Origin: Ampullaceana balthica
Lineage: Eukaryota; Mollusca; Gastropoda; Lymnaeidae
DNA length: 64,000 nucleotides
Direction of reading: 5' to 3'
NCBI GenBank assembly: GCA_944989445.1
Contig: CALYLW010000040.1
Coordinates: forward strand, 1,302,818 to 1,366,817
Below, one piece after another: positions 1 through 11,480 of this stretch. Within the stretch, counting starts at the first letter, position 1. Each line of letters starts with the position of its first letter. The notes under the pieces were generated by a model that saw only the letters and a program-made list of their open reading frames with translations, searched no databases and was not told the origin of the DNA. The position numbers and the translations under genes are program-made.

Positions 1-1130
1 GACTGATAGATAGGTGTTTGTAATGATTGGATGTTGTCATGGTTACTATATGAAATTTCTGTCTTGTGCACCAGCTGACACCGCGAGGTGGGAGGAGCCA
101 GATACAGACAAGACAAGAAGGGGAAGCAACTCCCCTAGAGAGTCTAGCAGAGGTAAAAATAACCAATAGGCGACTGTCATAACAAACTCAACTGACTCTT
201 CACTAACAAATTATTGGCGTATTCTTTTTGTTGTTGTAAACATTTGATTAAAGGGGCATAAGTCATCCCAAAGATTAAAGAGAAGTAATAACGAAAATGT
301 ATAGACTTTCAAAAGATCATATTTACAAAATTTGTTATACTATTATTTTAAAAATTATCTAAATATCCGACTGACTTGTCTTTATTTCATCCAAAGATGA
401 ATATTCCAGTTTGCATGAAGCAGACGTGAACCACAGAGAACGTCATTCTGCCGAGAGTCACGCCCCTTGCCTGAGACATTCAACTTGGCTGCAAGTCTTT
501 CTAACAACGTTCTGTTACTTGTCTTTATATGCAATAGGGACCACTCAGAGGTCATTTTTTAGTTATGCTAATAAATAATGTTCCTTCTAATTGCCTCTCG
601 TCACGTTAGGACTATGTAATGTATATTTATTTCATGTTATTTTTTTTTACATCAAACATTTCTTAACTGCGTTATTATAATGGAAAAATTTAAAGAACTC
701 GACATTATCAAATATCTCCGAGAGTGACTATGTTCAAAGTGTGCCAAGAATAAAAATTTTTGCAAATGAATAGTCAAAGGGCGGTAATCAAATAATGAAG
801 CGTTTCTATTAAATTACCAACAATTTAGGGGCATCAGAATAATTTCCCTTGGAGACAAGTTAAATAAAATTGACTTTAAAAAAAAAGATAAGGGGCGATG
901 AATATTAAATACTAAATACTAAAAAAATATTTTAAATTTTAAAAAAAAATCACACCACCCATCCCCCAAATTTGTTGGATGGGGAAACCAGACCAGGTTG
1001 ATGATCTCCCCTGGCTTCCAGTGGTTGAACAAATGAACCACAATATGGTGTCCAGACAAACTGCTGTATGGATGGATTCACGCCTCATTATTCGGCAGAC
1101 GTGATTGTAAAACACAGGATCTCCTCTTCA
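1..1130. other. no gene recognised
   Basis: AT-rich DNA without a recognisable gene. 945-1130 is somewhat richer in GC but has no identifiable motif. Confidence 0.4.
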
Positions 1131-1132
1131 CA

Positions 1133-1367
1133 ATCCATGCTTGAATAGCAGTCCATGCTTGAATAGCAGTCCATGCTTGAATAGCAGTCCATGCTTGAAT
1201 AGCAGTCCATGCTTGAATTGCAGTCCATGCTTGAATTGCAGTCCATGCTTGAATAGCAGTCCATGCTTGAATAGCAGTCCATGCTTGAATAGCAGTCCAT
1301 GCTTGAATAGCAGTCCATGCTTGAATAGCAGTCCATGCTTGAATAGCAGTCCATGCTTGAATTGCAT
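1133..1367. repeat. 18-bp minisatellite, about 13 units
   Basis: Unit CATGCTTGAATAGCAGTC with TTGAATTGCAGTC variants. As 18 is divisible by three, several frames on both strands stay open; none is a gene. Confidence 0.95.
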
Positions 1368-1459
1368 GGACGAATAGCGCTTTACAAGAAAACATCATCA
1401 TCAAATCTTTGAAATCAACACTAAAAATACACAATTTAAATTTTACCGAACATTTTAAG

Positions 1460-1587
1460 TTCCTTGGACACAGCATGTAGTAAATTTCCTTGGACACATC
1501 ATGTAGTAAATTTCCTTGGACACATCATGTAGTAAATTTCCTTGGACACATCATGTAGTAAATTTCCTAAGACACATCATGTAGTAA
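1460..1587. repeat. 26-bp tandem repeat, about 5 units
   Basis: Unit TTCCTTGGACACATCATGTA plus GTAAAT. Confidence 0.92.
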
Positions 1588-1850
1588 AGTTCAACAAAAT
1601 GAGTTGCTTGAATGTGCCAACAAATCCAGTATTTACGTTAAGGGCAGATGCGTTGTCTTGGTCCCATCAGGAGAATTCACACATTTTACGTCAACAAGTT
1701 TGGACCTAGTGACCAACTGGATGTCAACGTCTTGGTTACAAGACAGTTTTAAGAGAGATAAGACACCAAACAATGTCTGGCAGACATGTTATTTTGACAA
1801 CTTTTGAAGTTGTTACTATTATTACTATATGCCATTAACATATTTATTTT

Positions 1851-1915
1851 ATTTGGGGGGTGGGCAGCAAATTTGGGTTTTGCCCCGGGTGGCACATACC
1901 CATGCTACGCCGCTG
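1851..1915 (-). mobile_element. CAGCGGCGTA hAT end (element E0, left end reversed)
   Basis: Read in reverse it starts CAGCGGCGTAGCATGGGT followed by a CCCGGGGC block and C-run. It is followed by GAAGTAGA (1916-1923), the reverse of TCTACTTC, which also follows the element end at 7214. Confidence 0.55.
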
Positions 1916-2252
1916 GAAGTAGAAGATACAACAAAACCAACTCTATTGTATACAGCTTATAATGTTGCGTTATGTCTATTAGGATAAATAACAAAACATT
2001 TTATTTATTAACATCTTATTTTGAGTTTTAGGATCTTCAATTAAATAAATAAAACTGTAATTATTGATGTGTCAAGTGTCAATGCTGTTATAGAGTAAAA
2101 ATTTAAGTAATTTTATTTTTATTTGATCCCATTATTTTAATATATGAAGAAATGCACATTTTTGCATGGAACTCGCTCCTCATCTGCTGCCTTGGGCTCA
2201 GGAACTCGCTCATCGTTTGCAGCCTTGGGCCTCGCTTACTCTAGGGCCGGTG
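1916..2252 (+). mobile_element. left end of a DUF4371 hAT, inverted fragment
   Basis: Reverse complement of the left end of copy B (15150-15530): shared blocks include GAAGTAGAAGATACAACA, AATTAAATAAATAAAACTGT and ATGGAACTCGCTCCTCATCT. It ends with CTCTAGGGCCGGTG at 2252. Confidence 0.7.
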
Positions 2253-2281
2253 TTACAAATAAATCCTCCCCCATACAGAGT

Positions 2282-2324
2282 CTCCCCCCGGAGGATTTGT
2301 TTTAAAACAAATCCTCCGGGGGAG
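2282..2324. repeat. near-perfect 43-bp palindrome
   Basis: CTCCCCCCGGAGGATTTG-TTTT meets AAAA-CAAATCCTCCGGGGGAG around 2303/2304; one C-run differs by one base. Related AAATCCTCCCC pieces continue to 2400, suggesting a C-rich foldback element. Confidence 0.75.
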
Positions 2325-2646
2325 AAAATATTTTCCTCCGAATTAAAATAAATCCTCCCCTACCCTGTAAAATAATGTCTCCCCCAAAATAAATCCATCC
2401 CATCACACTTTAGATATAAAAACAAAGGCATGGGTTTGTGTTGTTACTATAATGTATACGCGATCAAGTCACACAAACTTCAGGTGTTCAGACATCCACT
2501 GCTGAAGTCGGGGGAAAGGGGGTGGGAGCGACCCAATTAAGTAACCGCACTGAGGGAAACAAAAATCGGGCTACACAACTGACCTGTTTAACCTATGACA
2601 GTGTTTTTTTTAAAACTCTGAGGGCTATGCAGTGTGTTGTGAGTCG

Positions 2647-3044
2647 CAGAGGCTAATCGTCAATAGAGGGGTGGTGCAAGTGGTGCTGACCGCACTGGCA
2701 GTGGCGTAGTTAGCTAGGGGAGGGGGTCCAAATTCAAAACCCCCGGGCCCCCACTTGAGGGGGGCCCCCCCAAAGGAGAGTACATTATCTTATGGCATGA
2801 TGTCGAATTTCAAAATGCAGGGCCCCCAAAAGAGACCAAGCCCCCCCGGCTCCCCAAATTTCTATCTACGCCACTGCGCACTGGGTGACATTATTTATAA
2901 AAAGGGGTAACAACGAATGTAAAATTATGTATGTTCCCGTTATTTGGCACTGGAAGAATCAGAGGAGGTCTATGGGTTTAGTCGTGATGGGGTGACATCA
3001 TGAGCTTACCGCAATGGGTGACACAAACCTTAGTGACGCCTCTG
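2647..3044. mobile_element. decayed CAGAGGCG hAT MITE
   Basis: Left end CAGAGGCTAATCG, right end CTTAGTGACGCCTCTG. The body shares AAAATTATGTATGTTCC and GGCACTGG with 4441-4640. The 178-bp element 2699-2876 is nested in it. Confidence 0.6.
2699..2876. mobile_element. 178-bp CAGTGGCGTA hAT MITE
   Basis: Ends CAGTGGCGTAGTTAGC and TCTATCTACGCCACTG; exact 8-bp duplication CGCACTGG at 2691-2698 and 2877-2884. Confidence 0.88.
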
Positions 3045-3199
3045 GCGAGACAGCTACACTAATCTATATATAATATATAAACATCAAAGTATGTATATCC
3101 TTTATAGCTGACTAAACCATTCATCCGATCGCCATGAAACTTTTGGAGTCTATTGAGTACGCTCCTGGGATGGTCACTGGATCCTTTTTTTTGCCAAAA

Positions 3200-3545
3200 G
3201 TTAGGTTATTTGCTGATGATTGTATAATCTATAGAACAATTAAATCAGAACAAGATAGCAAAATATTACAAAAAGACTTAGATGAATTGATAAAATGGGA
3301 AACTAACTGGAGTATGTCTTTCCACCCAGAAAAGTGTCAACTGTTAAGAGTAACCAAGAAAAAGAAACAAAAAAATTCAAAATATTACATTCATGGAAAA
3401 GAACTGACCCAAACTAAAGATGCAAAATACTTAGGAGCCTTTATGAATGAGAAACTATCATGGAATTTGTCAATGAAGTTATTTATAAAATCAAACAAAA
3501 CCTTAGGCTTTATAAGAAGAAACTTTAGCAAAACATTTTTTTGTA
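3200..3545 (+). pseudogene. LINE reverse-transcriptase palm fragment
   Basis: The frame contains the catalytic VRLFADDCIIYR, then LQKDLDELIKWETNWSMSFH, PEKCQLLRVT, KYLGAFMNEKLSW and NKTLGFIRRNFS, the palm-to-thumb order of Jockey/CR1-type RTs. Sequence before 3190 and after about 3545 is unrelated, so both ends are truncated. The same RT type lies on the minus strand at 40300-40845. Confidence 0.8.
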
Positions 3546-3739
3546 TAGGTACTTTTTTTGTAATATCCTTTAACACAAAATTATTTTTACACGAAAAAAC
3601 TTCAGTCTTGTCAATTTCATATGAGACGATTTTCACAAATAATCGCTTGATGCGTACGGTCGACATCCGAAGTGAAGTTGATTTTGAAGGACGCCGATCA
3701 GAACCGCACCTGCGCAACTGTAGCAACAAATTTTAAGTT

Positions 3740-4440
3740 CAAAAACGTCTGGTCTGACCATTATATAGCATATTACTGAAGATATAAACTGTTATATTCA
3801 TGTATTTAGTCTGAAATTCATAATTCCACTTTCTTGCAGCAGTAAATGTAAGCAAATGAATCGTTTATTTAAGTTTGTTAAAAGAGTGAAAGATAGTGAG
3901 GATTTACTCAAATTATTTTTGAGTCAAAATGCAACGTTATAGTTACACAATTTCTGGCTTAAATAATTCTTTAATAATGATTGACTTTAATTTTGAAAGT
4001 TACAAAAGTAATCCAAATTACACTTAAATTTTGAACACGTTCAAAAGTTAGACGAAATTTTTTTAAAAATTAATAAATGTTCTTAAAGTATAAAAAAAGA
4101 CTTAAAATTTAAAAAAATGTCATCCAATTAATTAATAAATATTTTTTTACTTCAAGGCTTGTCTGACATATTTTGGGAAAATTTTCCTTCTTTAAATTGT
4201 AGTCATGTCATTAAAGAGCGCACGTTGAAAGAGCGACGACAAATTGGCGCAAACATAAGACACCTATACCTCGTTGGTAGTCCATCTTGAAACATTAGCA
4301 TCTATTAGAGCAATCGCCTCCAATCTTCATCTGCGCTTTTTTGTTATGTGCTATTTTACGGATCACCGGCACTAAGTTATTTGCAAGTTACACCAAGACA
4401 GCTATTTAAAGAAGAAAAATTACAAAATGTGTCGCGTTTA
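3740..4440. other. no gene recognised
   Basis: AT-rich sequence lacking identifiable coding or repeat structure. Confidence 0.4.
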
Positions 4441-4640
4441 CAGTGGCGTTACTAAGGGGGTGCGAGGGGTGTGGATCGTAACTGGTGACTCAATCACAAG
4501 GGGTGTCACCAAAATGTAAAATTCTGTATGTTCCGGTTATTCGGCACTGGTAGACTCGGAGGAATTCTATGGGTAAAGTCGTGAGGGGGGGACACCTTGA
4601 CCTACCGCCCCGGGTGACACCAACCCTAGTGACGCCTCTG
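4441..4640. mobile_element. 200-bp CAGTGGCG/CAGAGGCG hAT MITE
   Basis: Ends CAGTGGCGTTACTAAGGG and CCCTAGTGACGCCTCTG. No intact target duplication. The end type matches the 25928-29257 element. Confidence 0.65.
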
Positions 4641-7140
4641 ATTGATAGTCTTTATTAGAAAGTAATAATAAGGACACAATACATTTTTATGTTAGAAATA
4701 ATTTTTTAAAAGCTTCATTTCTTGAATAAAATTGAAGTTTTCTGTATTTCCTCATAGCACAATCTTTCATGTATTAATGTTTTCAGCCATGCATGCCAAA
4801 ATAGCTATAGATTAGATAATCTTGGTATATTTTTTATTGATCGTAACTTATTTTTATTAACTTAATTTTAGAGAAGCTTTTTTAACACCTTCCATTATTT
4901 AAGACATTTTAAAGCCATTTTCGAATTAATGATATTATTTTAGGCGGGGTAACTTCTAGCCTCAATGTCTTAATAAATTTGAATAAACTAACTGGTCTTG
5001 AATTCATTCATTCTTATTTTGTTACCCGTGGAGTTAAAATTTTCCTTGCTTAACAATAACATGTGAGATATTTTGAATTCTCTAATTTGAAGCAACATTT
5101 CAAAGTCCAGTAGATTAGCTGGTGTACGAAAATCATATATGTGTTCTAAATTCGATATACCTGCCAAAAACTCACACGACTTTCTACAGTAATCTCATGT
5201 TATGAAGAATACAACTTTTTTCTCAACTGCTTTTCTTCACAGCGTGGATCATATTCACTTCGATCACCAAACATTACTCTCTCTTTCTTTGATTAGAAGA
5301 TTCGATTAAAAGAATGAGGTCTCCACATACAATTGTATTAAATGTAAAAGCATCCTTTAAGTATTCCATTAGTTTCTCTGTTAGTAGCCTCTGCAAAGCA
5401 TTTTTAACACTATACGTTTTTAAATAATTTAAGTTATAAAATAAAAATATTTTATTGTAACTAGCAAAGTTCCTGCGCCTGTTTGTGTGTTTAGTTTTTT
5501 GTCTGCATCTATCAGTTCTATAGCTTTAAAAATAAGCTCAAAATGGTTCCATGGTATTTTAACTTTTTTATCCTGAAAGATGTTTAATGCCTTGCTTGTA
5601 GACGCAAACGGTGCATGGACATGCAAAAGAATACGTAACATGCATAACAACGTTCTATTGTACTAAAATAGTTAGAGAGTTCGCTTCAGTTGGAGGATTA
5701 TGTAAACAAATTATGTTTAATGAACTTTTTTTTAGCGAGATTTTAAATTGACATTGAATTTATTGCGTCTTTCTTGAACTCATGTATACTTTCCAGCCAT
5801 GAAGAAGTATTAACACACGTAGGGCCTCTGTAGTCTAATATTTTAAGATAATCATTTATTTAAAATAATTTCAGACATGTCAAAAGCAGATTCAATTGTG
5901 CTTTAAATCAATCTTCGAAAGATTCACAACATTTTCTTTTTGATGTTCAATCTTTACATATCACACAACTGGACTTGTTTGATCCTTATGTCAAATATAT
6001 GAAGAGCTTTCGAATACAATGGAACAATATTTGGTATCTTGTTCCATAAGAAATATATTTTTCGCGAAGTGTATCTCATAAAATTGCAATGAGCTCTGTT
6101 TGAATTTGAGATGACACGTTTTTTACCCTTTTTCAAACAATTTTCTTGGATTGCTCGGTCGTACTTTGCAATCATCTGTTCCAGAATATTCCTTTACTTG
6201 CAACACTATTGTCCTCTAAGTGACAGCAAAAAGCCACATTCAATTTTGACAGGATTTAATAATGTCAAACATTCTAACAAGAACCTCTTGCCATTTTGTT
6301 TTGTTTTCTTTTACAAAAACTTGTTATTGTTACTTATTAAAAGTTTATTCTTTTTATACGATTTCTGATTCTTTCAAATGGCAAAAAACTTTGGTAATGT
6401 TGAGCACTTGTTCATGAATTGCTACTTTTGTATATGCGTGCAAAGTTTTAATTCCATTAGATAAGCAATTTTATTTTTATTTTTATTTGTTCCACAAAAT
6501 TAAGACATTAAAATTAAAATAATGATGCTTTAAAATAATAAACCTTATAAGTACGCCAACAATTTTGATCCAGTAGTTTACCTACGTTAAAATAAATTCG
6601 ATGTACCAGCACATATTGTCATGTTCGTACTCTACTTCAGCCCCTATGTTTTTCAGCTCAGTGGCATTAGTATTTAATAGTATTAGAAGACTTTAGATTA
6701 AAGGGAGTATAGCAGTTTGAAATTTTGGCATTAGAAACGTTCACGTATTTTAATATAGTTTCTTCATTAAAAAAATATCTTGGTTTTCCTTTCTTTTTTA
6801 TTAAACTTTATTATACCGTTATTTATTTTTGAAAGCTAAAAATAACAATATGCCGCTCGGAGAGTTCTATTGGCTCATGTTTCAAATTGATAGTGTACAT
6901 TAAGATTTGCTTTTACAACAGAAGCAGCTGTCAAATTTTAAGAATCAATTAAGTGGACACCACATCAAAACAGTAGCATTAGTATTAGAACAAGTTATGA
7001 GGTTTTAGTAGTTGAAAGGTTCACAAGCTTTATGATAGTTCCTTTATTGATTTAATAAATTTCTTAATTTGCTTTTCTTTTATTTCGATTAAAAGCTTCA
7101 ATTTCTTATAAAATGTTCATTGTTAGAAACTACATAAAAA
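4641..7140. other. unassigned AT-rich DNA, possible interior of element E0
   Basis: Degenerate open frames on the minus strand (5429-5650, 5954-6175) have no firm motif. 6650-6830 and 6955-7110 share order and wording (GGCATTAG, GAAACGTTCAC / GAAAGGTTCAC, TAGTT(C/T)CTT), suggesting an old duplication. The stretch ends at a hAT terminus, so it may be decayed hAT interior. Confidence 0.35.
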
Positions 7141-7214
7141 CTTCTAGGAATTTGCCGCCCCTGGCAAAGTGCCGCCCGGGGCATTAGCCCCCCTCCCCCC
7201 TCGCTAAACCACTG
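7141..7214. mobile_element. hAT right end (element E0)
   Basis: GTGCCGCCCGGGGCATTAGC followed by C-runs and ACCACTG at 7214, directly next to copy A. TCTACTTC (7215-7222) is the first copy-A sequence. Confidence 0.55.
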
Positions 7215-9750
7215 TCTACTTCCATCTTTTTTTACAACTTATAAGCAAATCTTGCGAACTCTGGTGGCTGCAAAATGGCTAAATCTTAAATACGTTCATC
7301 ATTGTCAAGATCCTTAGCAGCATCATTCTTAGTTAACAAAATAGAAAAGTTACTTAGCCGATGTTGAATCATTGTTGATCGCATATAGTTTTTAAAAAGT
7401 TATAATTTTAAGAAGCTTATTTCTCCCGAAGCCACAGTGACAGGAATAGTCAGAAGTATTCGAAGTGCAATTTTTGTGTTAGGAAAGTAACTATAACGTT
7501 TGTTTACTGGAAGAAACAGGTTCGTTGTAGGTGACTGCAGGAATTATGGAACTCAATGATTACAACTCTTCAGCAAGCATGAAACCATCAAGATCCTTAT
7601 TGTCGCTGGCTGTGAGCTTTTTCTACAGATTCATACTACAATACAGTATATTATTTTTCTTTTGTAATTGATGAAATTTATAAAGAAACCCAAACGAGTT
7701 ATGATACCTTGGTAGTTTTTCAAAGCGACTGTCCATCCACATGATTGTCATATCAGCATTTTGTTTAAAAAATATGTGCGAAATATTTCGTGTGCATCTA
7801 CAAATCCTTCATCTTCTCCTTCATATGTAAATTGTTTTTCTTTTCTTTTTCGTACTCTCGTCTCTTTGAAAGTGGGTTCAACTTCTAAGTCCATGGCGAT
7901 TTCTTTTCCAATTATAAATTATTATTGCTATTGCTGTTTAAAATCAACAATTTCTGTAAGATTTCAACCATTTGCTATTATGTTCCATCCTGTCAACTGC
8001 AGTTGATAGATCGACAGAAATATTTTGCAATTCTTTGCTGATGTAATTCATCATCATCATCATTAGTCCCGTGACCGTTGCGTTCGGAAGGGAGGGGGGG
8101 AAGCGCATTGAAACATCAACAGATAACAATCTCCACATTAGCCTTTTTCATCTTGTTTCACAAAGTGGTCTCCAGTGGCGTAGCTAGGGGGGGCGGTCCG
8201 CCCCGGGTGACATTCACTTAAGGGCGGCATTTGAAAAGTAAAAATATTTCCAACAACCACCCTTTTTCTGTTGAAGGGGGAAAACCAATGTGAAACAAAA
8301 ATATTCGTAATTTCGAGTCATAATTAACGGATTCGCACAACATTTGTTTGATTACATAGTTGATATTACAACTAACGCAAAACCGTTCAAATTTTTTTTT
8401 ATCGCTCACAAAACGTATCCATTTGTTTGGAAAACTAAGCGGTATAAGTCACAGATGATGCTTTTATAAGAAAACTACCCACAAAACACATCACCGCTGG
8501 GCCGAATAATGTGTGCTATTAATATCGCCCCGACAGTTTGTACGTAGAATTTTGACATTCGCAGAATGATGTGTGAACAAGTACCTACAAGGCATGGTGA
8601 AATATTGTGTTTAACTTGCAAGTAGTAATTTATATTACTGCTTCAGTTTTCAGTTAAATTATTGTAAGGTAAGTTATTAAAAATTAAATTTATTTTGTTT
8701 TTATTGCATCAAAGTAGCACAAATAATTTGTGTTTTTCATTTATATACGGTTATTGATTAAGCATGTTACGCCTATCCAATTAAATTAATAGTAATGTGT
8801 AAATAATTTGAATTCGTCTATATTATGGAAAATTATTAAGATTTATGACAAGAATGTGTAAATATTCAAACTTCTCCGTTAATAAACACCACAACAGGCA
8901 TAATAATTTCGAAAAAGACATACTTTAAACTTTGAAACGTCTTGGAAAAATTGACATCTGAGGACGTAACTAGGAAAACGAGATCAGATGTTTGAATTTT
9001 ACTCAATTCAATGCAATCTTTTTCTCTTCTATGTTATCTAATTTATGGGGACCTGTCATTTTTTAAAATTAATGCAAAACCATTGCATGGAACAAATAGA
9101 TGTGCTAATACAAAATGCTGTTATATCAGCCAAACAATTTATGAAGAGATGGAGATATCAACTGAACGCCTAGTTAGAAGGAGAAAAAATATGAGTAGGG
9201 AAAATTCAGAAGACATGGTTCTATCTTTAGAACAAGAAGTGGAACGAGAAATTTTTTTAATCCATGGATGGAATTATAAAAGAATATTAAATAATGGTTT
9301 GATGAGTTGCATGTCCTTGCAAGAAAATATTTGTATATAATATCATGTAACCTACTAAATGAAGCATTTGAACATCAAATAAATTACTTTATTGACATTG
9401 ACAGTTCAAGATGGAAAGAAAAAAGATCCGGGTTTTTATGGCTGTAACTACACTACAAGAAGATGCATTAAAATTTATTCAACAGTATAGATTGGAAAAT
9501 TCTGTACTCAACATTGTAATTTTGTTATGAATTTTTTCAGTGTCGCTAGTTGTGAAAAGAGCTGCTCCAAACTGAATTTGATAAAAATTATCTTCGTTCC
9601 ACAATAAGCGATTAAAGACTACAAAATCTTGCAATACTGTCCATAGAACAATCTATTACAAATAATTTTAATTTTGATAGCATAATACATGACTTTTATA
9701 TTATGAAAGTTAGGAAAGTAAATGTATAAATATGTTTACATACTAATGTA

Positions 9751-9911
9751 CAGTGGCGTAACTGGGTTTTTGACGCCATTGGCTAATTTATTTTCGGCGC
9801 CTTTTATTTAAATAAAATTTAAAAATTAGAGATTTAGCGACGCCCTTTTGAACTGGCGCAGGCCGGCGCCCTTGCCAACTGCCCCAATGCCAAGCCGTTG
9901 TTACTCCACTG
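9751..9911. mobile_element. 161-bp CAGTGGCG hAT MITE, nested
   Basis: Ends CAGTGGCGTAACTGG and GTTGTTACTCCACTG; exact 8-bp duplication CTAATGTA at 9743-9750 and 9912-9919. Its internal GGCGCC blocks match the ends of the 11104-14413 element, so it is probably an internally deleted relative. Confidence 0.88.
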
Positions 9912-10308
9912 CTAATGTATACAATTTCTTTTTTTTTGTAAAACAAAAAAAACACACATTTATTTATAAATAAAAAATAAAAGAATAGTAATTGGTAATG
10001 TTTTTTGGGGTGTTAATTTTGAATATGTTTTATCTCATGGGGGGGGGGCTGTGACCTCAGTAACTTTCTTGTGGCCTTAAAAACAAATATCTTGTACTTT
10101 TATAAATGTGTATTTATAGGTATATAATCTAATGCGGCCTCTTTTATTACTGCGTACATAAATATGGCATGCAATGGTAAACATGTTCCCGACCTTTACT
10201 TCGTTTCAATTTTAATTATTTACTCATGTTTATTAATTTTTAAAACCATAATACAATAAAATATAATATAATATAATATAATATAATATAATGTAATATA
10301 ATCGACAG

Positions 10309-10622
10309 TGGCAGTCCATAAATGAAGCACGCTATTTTGGCTGATTTTTCACCTCCTCCCCCTCGTCACAAAAACTTAGACCCCTTCTTCAATAAGACGC
10401 CACAAAGCTTTGACCCCCCTCCCCCCCCCCAAATAAAAGCCTTATTTTCTGTTTGAAAATGAGCATGTTTCAAAATAATTTTTTGCCATTTAAGAAAAGT
10501 GGAAATTTATTTAAAGTTGCGCGTTTTGATGTGACGTCACATTTCTTAAACACCCCCCCCTCGTCACACATCGTCACAAACGTATGTGACTCAGATGCGT
10601 GACGGCATTTATGGACGGCCCC
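10309..10622. mobile_element. PIF/Harbinger-like MITE, nested
   Basis: Left end GGCAGTCCATAAATGAAGC (eroded), right end GCATTTATGGACGGCCCC. It shares CAAAAACTTAGACCCC and GATGTGACGTCACATTT with the other family members. A (ATAAT)n tract precedes it at 10256-10302. Confidence 0.65.
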
Positions 10623-11480
10623 TAAAAAGGGCGGCAAATTGGTGACCGCCCCGGGCGGCAAAAGTTCTAGCTACGCCACTGGTGGTCTCACATAAATATT
10701 TCAAACATACTTGGAAAGGATAACCCAAACAGAAAATTTAATTATACCCAAAAACGTGATTGCATCAGGACAAGTTTTTTCCGTATCACATAGTAGCAAG
10801 TTGTAATTGTGACAGGTAAAAGGGGTAAAAAATGCCCTAGGATTTAATTGTAAAAGATGAACTTGTACGCCTGACTTATGCCCCTTTATGTTCACACCGT
10901 TGTCGTAACCTTGACCGCGGATATCAGAAACGTCTAAGCCCAACTTTGTCAGTTCCAATAATAAGACACCAAGCAGATGTTGCCCAACACTTTCTTCTAC
11001 TAAAAACGCATGAACTTCTTGTGAATTGCTTCAGAATATTCACATCCTGAGCTTACATTGCAAATTGTCAATGACATCTGTTCTTGGTGACTTTGGTCCG
11101 GTGCTGAGGCGAAAATAGGTTTTTGGCAACCTTGGCTAATTTATTTTTGGCGCCCTTGTTAAATTGACAAGTTTCAGCTTTGAGATTTTTTCATTTGTTA
11201 GAAAAAAATAATTGAATTTATCTTATTTTATTTATGACAATAATTACGTAGTTTGACAGTGACAGTCATACAACGTGAATATAAAAAGTGCATAAGACAG
11301 GAACAATACAAATTTGCAGTTTATTATTTACTAGATATTAATACCAAATAAATTGGTGGATAAAACGGGATATTGTTGCGTTAAAAAAGAATACAGTTAA
11401 ACTTGAAGTAACATGTATAATAAATAAAAACAATAGTATCAGTATGTCATACTCATTATCTCATACATAACGATAGAAAA

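Larger units (their letters stand above)
8173..10681 (+). mobile_element. CAGTGGCGTA-type hAT inserted in copy A
   Basis: Left end CAGTGGCGTAGCTAGGG, right end TCTAGCTACGCCACTG, exact 8-bp duplication GTGGTCTC at 8165-8172 and 10682-10689. A plus-strand frame at 9011-9340 has RLVRRRKNMSRENSEDMV, and 9505-9640 keeps broken dimerisation-domain remains (SVASCERSCSKLNLIKNY-like, with stops). Nested inside are a 161-bp MITE (9751-9911) and a Harbinger-like MITE (10309-10622). Confidence 0.85.

Noticed and set aside
1078..1497. Open frames of 78-139 codons on both strands
   Set aside because: They follow from an 18-bp repeat whose length is divisible by three, with repeated hexapeptides and no conserved flanks.
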